Shown: piece by piece, positions 1 through 5,765 of the stretch
Numbering within the stretch: the stretch's first letter is position 1
Layout of the letters: every line of letters starts with the position of its first letter
Notes under the pieces: generated by a model
What the model was told of the DNA's origin: nothing
Databases searched by the model: none
The model's input: the letters and a program-made list of their open reading frames with translations, nothing else
Source: Candidatus Pacearchaeota archaeon CG10_big_fil_rev_8_21_14_0_10_30_48
GTDB taxonomy: Archaea; Nanobdellota; Nanobdellia; Pacearchaeales; GW2011-AR1
Direction: 5' to 3'
Length of the DNA: 6,304 nucleotides
Assembly (NCBI GenBank): GCA_002763155.1
Contig: PFCU01000018.1
Coordinates: 1 to 6,304, forward strand
Position numbers and translations under genes: made by a program

Positions 1-1
1 T

Positions 2-430
2 AATGGAGTTTTTGATAAAGATGTTGGATTGAGCCCGGGATACTTGAGTTCAACACTTGTTTCTGGAACGCAAAATGAATCAGTAACGGGATATATTAAA
101 AATACTCAAACTGGTGGAGAAGCACGTGCGGCATTATGTCTTACTGGAGGAGATGCTTCATCTTGTTTAGCTAAAAGGTCTAGCACCGGAACTTTGGTTG
201 GAAAATCAGACCGCTCATCTCTTCTTTTTTGGAATGATGCTAAAGGAGGAGATTTTGTTTTTGGAACTGGGATTGGTTTTGGATATAAAGAATTAGCGAG
301 GATAAAGGGTACTACTGGAAATTTAACAGTCACTTCTTTGCAAAACCAATATTTACAACCTGGACAATTTGATTATGTTTGCTCAGATAGCACTGGACAA
401 CTTATTAGAAGTGGTTCGCCTTGTAAATAA
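2..430 (+). CDS. C-terminal part of a probable secreted surface protein (5' end outside window)
   Basis: The frame is open to the left edge, so the gene begins upstream and 142 residues are visible; the TTG at 29 is simply an internal Leu codon. The fragment is rich in Gly, Ser and Thr with short beta-prone stretches and has no membrane segment. It has four Cys (visible residues 46, 55, 127, 141), which could form disulfides, and two N-X-S/T sequons (N25, N107). The segment around residues 74-111 (Leu-Leu-Phe-Trp, then Gly-rich, ending in Gly-Asn-Leu-Thr) resembles the tail-fibre-like or adhesin-like repetitive proteins common in DPANN archaea and Patescibacteria; that likeness is from memory. 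The end, with C127 and C141 around a Gly-x-Leu-Ile core, looks like a compact terminal module. An extracellular location is inferred from composition because the signal peptide is not visible. The exact function is unknown. Confidence 0.6.
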   Translation, partial: NGVFDKDVGLSPGYLSSTLVSGTQNESVTGYIKNTQTGGEARAALCLTGGDASSCLAKRSSTGTLVGKSDRSSLLFWNDAKGGDFVFGTGIGFGYKELARIKGTTGNLTVTSLQNQYLQPGQFDYVCSDSTGQLIRSGSPCK

Positions 431-439
431 TAACAATAA

Positions 440-460
440 TTTTTTTTCTTTTTTTTCTTT
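440..460 (+). terminator. T-rich archaeal-type terminator
   Basis: Ten bases after the stop of the surface-protein gene there are runs of 8 T, C, 8 T, C and 3 T, with no obvious GC-rich hairpin before them. Archaeal RNA polymerase is known to terminate at oligo-T tracts in the non-template strand without a stem-loop. This is the strongest such tract in the window, and it separates the surface-protein gene from the prefoldin and glycosylation genes. No comparable tract follows the later genes; the longest intergenic run after it is the 5 T at 964-968. Confidence 0.7.
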
Positions 461-464
461 CTAC

Positions 465-478
465 AAAAGTTTTTAATA
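465..478 (+). promoter_or_regulatory. TATA box with purine-rich BRE, prefoldin promoter
   Basis: A TATA-like TTTTAATA at 471-478 is preceded by the purine-rich AAAAG at 465-469, which suits a TFB recognition element. The box centre lies about 26 bases before the ATG at 501. Archaeal transcription normally starts about 25 bases downstream of the TATA centre, so the message should begin at or next to the start codon. No Shine-Dalgarno sequence lies between the box and the ATG, in agreement with leaderless translation. Confidence 0.6.
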
Positions 479-500
479 CCTAAATAATACTAAATATGAT

Positions 501-941
501 ATGTCCCAACAAGAATATTTAGTAAAATTGCAAATGCTTGAGCAACAGGCAGGACAATTCGAAGAGCAATTAAGATTGATAGAACAACAAGTTAGAGAGT
601 TGAATTCTCTAAAAGGAAATGTGGGAAAATTAGAGCTATCTAAAAATGAGGATATGTTCTCTGAAATTGGGAAAGGAATTTATGTTAAAGGAAAATTAAA
701 TAATACTCAAATGTTAGTTGATGTTGGAAATAAAATTCTTGTTCCAAAAAACTTCAATGAAATTAAAATAATTATTGATTCTCAAATAGGAAAATTTCAA
801 GAAGTGAGAGATGAAATTTCTAAGAAAGTTGAAGAGATAAATGGAGAAGTGGACAAGTTAATTGAAGATTTGCAAAATCCTAAAAAGAAGGCAGAAGAAA
901 ATAAACCTTTGAATAAAGAAGGTAAGAAAGTTAAAAAATAA
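501..941 (+). CDS. pfdA: Prefoldin subunit alpha
   Basis: Archaeal prefoldin is a cytosolic hexamer of two alpha and four beta subunits that holds unfolded proteins and passes them to the thermosome. The 146 residues match the usual length of the alpha subunit. The layout is diagnostic: an N-terminal coiled-coil helix (about residues 3-46, rich in Gln, Glu and Leu), a central beta-hairpin region (about 57-88) with the family hallmark Tyr-Val-Lys-Gly-Lys-Leu followed by Val-Asp-Val-Gly, and a C-terminal coiled-coil helix (about 89-126). A Lys-rich tail (128-146) follows, which is probably disordered. The start at 501 is supported by the TATA box 26 bases upstream; an ATG at 496 is in another frame and soon stops. 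The beta subunit is not in the window. Its link to the glycosylation genes is probably positional only. Confidence 0.93.
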   Translation: MSQQEYLVKLQMLEQQAGQFEEQLRLIEQQVRELNSLKGNVGKLELSKNEDMFSEIGKGIYVKGKLNNTQMLVDVGNKILVPKNFNEIKIIIDSQIGKFQEVRDEISKKVEEINGEVDKLIEDLQNPKKKAEENKPLNKEGKKVKK

Positions 942-952
942 TTCTAACAATC

Positions 953-960
953 TTTAAATA
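953..960 (+). promoter_or_regulatory. TATA box, SpoIIM-family gene promoter
   Basis: TTTAAATA lies 12 bases after the prefoldin stop. Its centre is about 40 bases before the ATG at 997, placing the predicted transcription start near 982. That gives a leader of about 15 bases, just enough to hold the Shine-Dalgarno at 987-993. A second AT-rich candidate, TAAATTATA at 971-979, would give a leaderless message instead. I favour the first because of the Shine-Dalgarno. Confidence 0.5.
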
Positions 961-986
961 TGTGTTTTTCTAAATTATAAGTATAA

Positions 987-993
987 AGGTGAT
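987..993 (+). promoter_or_regulatory. Shine-Dalgarno site for the SpoIIM-family gene
   Basis: AGGTGAT matches seven bases of the archaeal GGAGGTGATC consensus, complementary to the 3' end of 16S rRNA, and ends three bases before the ATG at 997. It is the only convincing ribosome binding site in the window, and it fixes the start of this gene. Confidence 0.65.
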
Positions 994-996
994 TAA

Positions 997-1851
997 ATGA
1001 TTGAATCAATTTTAAATCCGCGTAGATCAGAAAGACGTCCTTGGGAAATGATTGTCATAGGTTTTATTTATTCTTCCTTATCTGTTTTATTAGTAACTTG
1101 GATTTTTTCAAGAGATGTTGCTTTAGCAAAGTATTCTGGGATTTTCATTGTAACTTTTACAGTAATGTTTTGTATTCCTTTTTTTTATTATATGTTAAAA
1201 ATTGAAGAAGAGAAAGAAGATAGGAATCTAGGAATTATTGGTTTATTGAAAGAACATTGGAAAGCTGTGCATAGTCTTTTATGGATGTTTATTGGGTTTA
1301 TCCTCGGATTTTCTATTTTTTATATCTTAATAGGTAGTCCGGAAAATTTCAGAGCACAAATTGAAACTTTTTGTTTGATAAATAGTCCAAATAATTATAA
1401 TGCCTGTCTCTCACAACATGGGTTAACTGGAGCAATTACAGGGTTAGCAGGTAGTGGAATGGAATTATTTGGAGGAATTTTTAGTAATAATCTTTATGTC
1501 TTGATTTTTGCAATTCTTTTTTCAATTCTTTTTGGAGCAGGAGGAATATTTGTTTTGGCTTGGAATGCAACAGTAATTTCTGCTGCAGTTGTTTTATTTG
1601 CAAATTCTGATTTAGCAAAATTGCCTCTTGCTTTATCGAGATATTTAATTCATGGAATACCAGAGATTGCTGCGTATTTTATTGGAACTCTTGCAGGAGG
1701 AATAATTGGTTTATCGATTATTAGGAAGGAATTTAGAACAGAAAAATTTTGGGGAGTTTTACAGGATTGTTTATTATTAATAATCATTGCAATAATTATT
1801 CTTGTAATTGCAGCGTGGATTGAAGTATTTATCACTCCTAGAATATTTTAA
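997..1851 (+). CDS. SpoIIM/DUF95-family integral membrane protein
   Basis: This 284-residue protein has about seven hydrophobic segments (roughly 18-37, 47-67, 93-113, 165-186, 188-203, 220-243, 257-279). A charged N-terminus, Asn-Pro-Arg-Arg-Ser-Glu-Arg-Arg-Pro-Trp-Glu-Met (7-18), precedes the first segment; I recall a similar start in archaeal relatives. The family signature is in the C-terminal half: Phe-Gly-Ala-Gly-Gly at 179-183, Trp-Asn-Ala at 189-191, and His-Gly-Ile-Pro-Glu at 219-223 followed by a Gly-rich helix. Bacterial SpoIIM belongs to the DMP complex that drives septal peptidoglycan hydrolysis and engulfment during sporulation. Archaeal members have no settled role, and sporulation does not apply here. 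A loop between segments 3 and 4 carries Cys126 and Cys137, possibly a disulfide if it faces outward. The gene ends 48 bases before aglB, so read-through is possible. Family assignment is good; function is unknown. Confidence 0.8.
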   Translation: MIESILNPRRSERRPWEMIVIGFIYSSLSVLLVTWIFSRDVALAKYSGIFIVTFTVMFCIPFFYYMLKIEEEKEDRNLGIIGLLKEHWKAVHSLLWMFIGFILGFSIFYILIGSPENFRAQIETFCLINSPNNYNACLSQHGLTGAITGLAGSGMELFGGIFSNNLYVLIFAILFSILFGAGGIFVLAWNATVISAAVVLFANSDLAKLPLALSRYLIHGIPEIAAYFIGTLAGGIIGLSIIRKEFRTEKFWGVLQDCLLLIIIAIIILVIAAWIEVFITPRIF

Positions 1852-1871
1852 AAACTTAGGTGTAGATGAAC

Positions 1872-1879
1872 TTATAAAG
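1872..1879 (+). promoter_or_regulatory. TATA box, aglB promoter
   Basis: TTATAAAG, preceded by GATGAAC as a possible BRE, is centred about 24 bases before the aglB ATG at 1900, so the predicted transcript starts at the start codon. Only a weak AGGA at 1890-1893 could act as a ribosome site. A second AT-rich patch at 1881-1890 is too near the ATG to be the main box. Read-through from the preceding gene remains possible because no T-tract terminator lies between them. Confidence 0.55.
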
Positions 1880-1899
1880 TATATTTTATAGGAAATTAA

Positions 1900-4725
1900 A
1901 TGGGATATAATAACGAAGAAACTGGAAATTTATCTAAAGAAGTGCATTTAGAAAACTCACCGATAGAAAAAGGAGACAATTATGCTGAAGAGGAAATAAT
2001 CCGTTTAAGAAAAGATAAACTGTTGAAGTTATTTAATAATAAAACTAATTGGGTTGTTGGCATTATTCTTGCAATTATCGCTTTTATCTCTTTTTCAATA
2101 AGGACAAGCAATATTGACAAACTGAAAGATGTTACCACAAATAATTGGACATTAGGGCCTGACCTTGACCCTTTTTTGTTTTTGAGATGGGCTGAATATA
2201 TTGCTGAACATGGGAAACTTTTTGTGTTAGATAGTATGAGAAATGTTCCTTTAGGATATAATACTGCGGGTGAAGCCCAATTACTTTCTTATTTGATTGT
2301 TTGGTTTTTTAAATTCCTTTCTTTACTGCCTAATTTTTTAGTTTCAAAATTGCCTGGAGCTCCTCAAGAAATTAGTGTTACTTACGCAGCAATTTTATTT
2401 CCTGCAGTTATGTTTGTATTTACAATTATTGCGTTTTTCTTTTTAACAAAGGAAATTTTTAAAGATAGTTTCAAAGAACCGATATACACTAACGCTATTG
2501 CGCTTATAGCCTCTTCATTCTTAGCAGTTTTACCAATTATTTTACCGAGGACAATTGCAGGAATTCCTGAAAAAGAATCTGCAGGATTTTTCTTCATTTT
2601 CCTTTCATTCTATTTTTTGATAAAATCATTTAAATCAAAAGATTACAAATTTATAATTCTTAATGGAATTTTAGCAGGATTATCTACTGCAACATTAGGA
2701 TTAATATGGGGAGGAGTAACTTTTGTATTTATGATTTCAGGACTTTCTATTTTTGTCTTCTTTATGCTCGGAGATTTTAATAAGAAACATTTTACAAGCA
2801 CTTTATCTTGGGTTCTTTCATTTATGCCGGTTATGATGTTTTTCTCAACAAGGTATACTGTACAAAATTTCCTTATTTCTGCTTCTACTACTCCCATTTT
2901 TGTAACCTTAATTTTAAGTTCACTAGGAATATTTGTTTATCCGAAAGTAAAAGATAAAACCTTTGTAAAATATTTTAGGGAAAAATGGAATCTTCCTAAA
3001 GAAATTATTTTGTTAATTTATACAGGAATTATAATATTAATATTCGGATTTATTTTTCTTGGAAAAGAGAGAATTATTGGAGAAATTGTACAAACTTATG
3101 GTCAACTTATAAGTCCTTTAACTACTACGAGATTTATTAGAACTGTAGCTGAAAATTCCCAGCCCTATTTTATAGATTCGTGGAAAGGTTCTTTTGGTCC
3201 TACAATAAAAAGTATTCCTGTTTTCTTTTGGTTATTTGTATCTGGATCGGTTGCTCTTTTCTATAATATGTTTCCGAAAATAAGAAAGAAGGAAAGAATA
3301 TTACTTGCAACAAGTTATTTCATATTTATTCTTGGATTAATTTTTAGTAGATACTCTCCAAATAGTTCACTAAATGGAGAAAGCGTAACAAGTTTGTTTG
3401 TTTATTTTGGAGGAATGGCTCTTTTCTTAGGATATTTTTTCTGGGTTTATTATAAATCTCATAAAAACAATGAACGCCATAATTTAAAAATAGAATTCCC
3501 AATCGTTTTGCTTTTCCTTATGTTTTTTGTTTCTATATTGGCTGCGCGAAGCGGAGTTAGATTTGTTATGGTTCTCGTCCCCCCAACAAGTATTCTCGTC
3601 GCTTACTTAATGGTAATTAGTGTTAAAAAAACATTATCTAATGAAAATGAATCGTGGAGATTCTTTTTTGTGACGATTTCAATATTGATCTTATTTTTAG
3701 GAATTTTTAGTGCTTATTCCTTCTATGAATCAATTAAATCACAAGCAAGTTCTTTTTATCCTTCTCAGTATAATACTCAATGGCAAAAAGCGATGGGATG
3801 GGTTAGAGAGAATACTTCAGAAAATGCTGTGTTTAGTCATTGGTGGGATTATGGATATTGGGTTCAAAGTATCGGAAAAAGGGCGACGGTTCTCGACGGA
3901 GGAAATGCAATTGTTTATTGGAATCATCTATTGGGAAGACATGTTTTAACTGCACCAGAAGATAATTTAGGGCTTGAATTTTTATACACCCATAAGACAA
4001 CTCATCTTCTTATTGATTCAACAGATATTGGGAAATATCCAGCATTTAGCAGTATTGGTTCAGATGAAAATTATGATAGATTTAGTTTTATCCCTACATT
4101 TTTTATGGATGAAAAATCAACTCAAGAAGTAAAAGAGGGAACTCTTTATTTTTATAGAGGTTCTTCTTCATTAGATGATGATATCATTTTTAGTGTGAAT
4201 GACACAGAACAAAGAATTGTTAAAGAAAATTCAGGTATTGCAGGAAATTTATTATTCCAACGAACAAATGGAGAATTTTTACAACCGGAGATTCTTGTAA
4301 TTTCTAATGGAAAGCAGATAAATGTTCCATTAAGATATTTATTTGTTGATAATGAACTTCGTGATTTTGGTTCAGGTTATGAAGGGGCAATATTTTTAAT
4401 GGAAAAAGTTGATCAAAATGGTAACTCACTTGTTTCAAATAAAAGAGGGGCTGCATTTTATCTTAGTGCGCGGACATCTCAATCTTTATTGGTAAGAAAA
4501 TATTTATTCCAAGAAGAAGGAAATTTCAAGCTTGTTCATTCAGAATCATATCCTTTAGTAAATGAATTAAGAGCGCAAGGATTTAAAGTAGATGATTTCG
4601 TTTACTTTGGAGGAAATTTTTTAGGACCGATTAAAATATGGGAAATTGAATATCCTGCAAATATGGTAATTAATGAGGATTTTCTTGTAACTGAATATCC
4701 TAATAATGTATTAGAAAAAGTTTAA
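1900..4725 (+). CDS. aglB: AglB/STT3 dolichyl-phosphooligosaccharide-protein glycosyltransferase
   Basis: This single-subunit oligosaccharyltransferase would move a lipid-linked glycan onto Asn of N-X-S/T sequons outside the membrane. At 941 residues it is full length: a charged cytosolic N-terminus (1-48), a multi-pass membrane domain (about 51-606) and a C-terminal extracytoplasmic domain. Catalytic landmarks are all present. D88-x-D90 followed by Pro lies in the first external loop. E224-x-E226 sits after Arg-Thr-Ile-Ala-Gly, where the second DxD-type metal motif belongs. T415-V-A-E418 matches the TIXE/SVSE motif. R554 is the likely lipid-phosphate-binding Arg. The WWDYG sequon-binding motif is at 648-652. 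A DK-type motif is D709-x-x-K712, with Phe716 where Met or Ile is usual. Two sequons (N638, N767) lie in the external domain, so self-glycosylation is possible. The neighbouring lipid transferase and flippase genes fit the same pathway. Confidence 0.95.
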   Translation: MGYNNEETGNLSKEVHLENSPIEKGDNYAEEEIIRLRKDKLLKLFNNKTNWVVGIILAIIAFISFSIRTSNIDKLKDVTTNNWTLGPDLDPFLFLRWAEYIAEHGKLFVLDSMRNVPLGYNTAGEAQLLSYLIVWFFKFLSLLPNFLVSKLPGAPQEISVTYAAILFPAVMFVFTIIAFFFLTKEIFKDSFKEPIYTNAIALIASSFLAVLPIILPRTIAGIPEKESAGFFFIFLSFYFLIKSFKSKDYKFIILNGILAGLSTATLGLIWGGVTFVFMISGLSIFVFFMLGDFNKKHFTSTLSWVLSFMPVMMFFSTRYTVQNFLISASTTPIFVTLILSSLGIFVYPKVKDKTFVKYFREKWNLPKEIILLIYTGIIILIFGFIFLGKERIIGEIVQTYGQLISPLTTTRFIRTVAENSQPYFIDSWKGSFGPTIKSIPVFFWLFVSGSVALFYNMFPKIRKKERILLATSYFIFILGLIFSRYSPNSSLNGESVTSLFVYFGGMALFLGYFFWVYYKSHKNNERHNLKIEFPIVLLFLMFFVSILAARSGVRFVMVLVPPTSILVAYLMVISVKKTLSNENESWRFFFVTISILILFLGIFSAYSFYESIKSQASSFYPSQYNTQWQKAMGWVRENTSENAVFSHWWDYGYWVQSIGKRATVLDGGNAIVYWNHLLGRHVLTAPEDNLGLEFLYTHKTTHLLIDSTDIGKYPAFSSIGSDENYDRFSFIPTFFMDEKSTQEVKEGTLYFYRGSSSLDDDIIFSVNDTEQRIVKENSGIAGNLLFQRTNGEFLQPEILVISNGKQINVPLRYLFVDNELRDFGSGYEGAIFLMEKVDQNGNSLVSNKRGAAFYLSARTSQSLLVRKYLFQEEGNFKLVHSESYPLVNELRAQGFKVDDFVYFGGNFLGPIKIWEIEYPANMVINEDFLVTEYPNNVLEKV

Positions 4726-4730
4726 GAAGA

Positions 4731-4740
4731 TTTTATAAAA
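4731..4740 (+). promoter_or_regulatory. TATA box, aglH promoter
   Basis: TTTTATAAAA lies just after the aglB stop with the purine-rich AGAAGA (4725-4730) before it as a BRE. Its centre is about 24 bases before the ATG at 4760, predicting a leaderless message that would run on into the flippase gene. There is no Shine-Dalgarno between box and ATG. Confidence 0.55.
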
Positions 4741-4759
4741 TTGAAGTAATTAAAATAAT

Positions 4760-5764
4760 ATGATAAACCTTGCTTTTTTATCAGTGATTGTATCTCTTTT
4801 TAGTGTGTTTCTAGTTATGCCTTTTTGGATAAGGAAAACAAAGAGAATTGGACTTACTTGGAAAGATATGAATAAACTTGATGGAAAAGATATCGCTGGT
4901 TCTGGTGGATTAATTGTTGTCATGGGATTTATCCTCGGTTCTCTTGTGTATATTGCTGTTCAGACATTTTTATTTCAAGGAGGAAATCATTTCTTAGAAG
5001 TTTTTACAATAACTACTTCAATACTTATCTTAGCTGGAATTGGAATTATTGATGATTTATTTGGCTGGCATCATGGTGGATTAAGAAAAAAAGTAAGACT
5101 TATTCTTGTTTTCTTTGCAGCGATACCCTTGATGGTTATTAATGCAGGAAGTTCAGAGATATTTATTCCTTTTTTAGGGTCAGTGAATTTAGGAATTATT
5201 TACCCATTAATATTTATACCAATAGGAATTGTTGGTGCTACTACAACATTTAATTTCTTAGCAGGTTATAATGGTTTAGAGGCCGGACAGGGAATTTTAA
5301 TAATTTCCTCATTAGCATTAGTAGCCTTTTTGACAGGAAGTGAATGGTTGAGTATTATCGCTACATCTATGGTTATTTCTTTATTTGTTTTTCTTGTGTT
5401 TAATAAATATCCTGCAAAGGTTTTTCCAGGAGATGTCTTAACTTATCCTATTGGAGGATTTATTGCAATTATGGCCATCTTAGGAAATTTTGAATTATTT
5501 GCTACATTTATTTTCATTCCATATGTGTTAGAAACTGGATTAAAATTAAGAGGAAGATTAAGAAAACAATCTTTTGGAGATCCTCAACCAGATGGAAGTC
5601 TTAGAAATAAATATGAAAAATATTATGGACTGGAACATGTCGCGATAGGAATTCTCGAACGAATTAAAAAATCTAAAAAAGCTTATGAATGGGAAGTTGT
5701 TCTTTTGATACATCTCTTCCAAATAATAATTATTGCCGTCGGCTTTTGGCTATTTATAATCTAA
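4760..5764 (+). CDS. aglH: Dolichyl-phosphate GlcNAc-1-phosphate transferase-like protein (AglH/ALG7 type)
   Basis: This polyprenyl-phosphate sugar-1-phosphate transferase (MraY/WecA/DPAGT1 superfamily) starts a lipid-linked glycan by moving a sugar phosphate from a UDP-sugar to a dolichol-type phosphate on the cytosolic side. The 334 residues hold about ten membrane segments. Motifs in order: Lys-Asp-Met-Asn-Lys (35-39) followed by Ser-Gly-Gly; the Asp-Asp pair at 98-99; Asn-Phe-Leu-Ala-Gly-Tyr-Asn-Gly-Leu-Glu-Ala-Gly (165-176), very close to the human DPAGT1 motif; Val-Phe-Pro-Gly-Asp with a following Tyr (221-229), matching the DPAGT1 Gly-Asp-Thr motif; and basic Arg264, 266 and 268 in the last cytosolic loop. 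These place it with eukaryote-like archaeal AglH enzymes rather than MraY. The exact sugar cannot be read from sequence; GlcNAc is the family expectation. It begins 34 bases after aglB and ends one base before the flippase gene. Confidence 0.87.
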   Translation: MINLAFLSVIVSLFSVFLVMPFWIRKTKRIGLTWKDMNKLDGKDIAGSGGLIVVMGFILGSLVYIAVQTFLFQGGNHFLEVFTITTSILILAGIGIIDDLFGWHHGGLRKKVRLILVFFAAIPLMVINAGSSEIFIPFLGSVNLGIIYPLIFIPIGIVGATTTFNFLAGYNGLEAGQGILIISSLALVAFLTGSEWLSIIATSMVISLFVFLVFNKYPAKVFPGDVLTYPIGGFIAIMAILGNFELFATFIFIPYVLETGLKLRGRLRKQSFGDPQPDGSLRNKYEKYYGLEHVAIGILERIKKSKKAYEWEVVLLIHLFQIIIIAVGFWLFII

Positions 5765-5765
5765 A

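Noticed and set aside
106..333. Minus-strand open frame opposite the surface-protein fragment
   Set aside because: It is the shadow of a better-supported + strand gene, with no recognisable motif. The other minus-strand frames (1650-1835, 2382-2597, 2643-2897, 5750-5941) fail for the same reason.
29..430. TTG at 29 as the start of a complete small gene
   Set aside because: The same frame stays open to the left edge with sensible residues (Asn-Gly-Val-Phe-Asp...), and the fragment lacks a signal peptide or upstream promoter, so it is the tail of a longer gene.
1773..1801. AT-rich palindromic stretch (TTATTATTAATAATC and AATAATTATT)
   Set aside because: It codes for the Leu/Ile-rich last membrane segment of the SpoIIM-family protein; codon bias in AT-rich DNA explains the symmetry.
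1881..1890. ATATTTTATA as the main aglB TATA box
   Set aside because: Its centre is only about 14 bases before the ATG, which would put the transcription start inside the coding sequence; TTATAAAG at 1872-1879 is correctly spaced.
3710..3949. Second + strand frame inside aglB
   Set aside because: It overlaps the WWDYG region of an intact 941-residue AglB and encodes no recognisable protein; there is no frameshift in aglB needing it.
5751..5760. TATTTATAAT as a promoter for the flippase gene
   Set aside because: It lies about 10 bases before the ATG and codes for the end of AglH, too close for a start at 5766.
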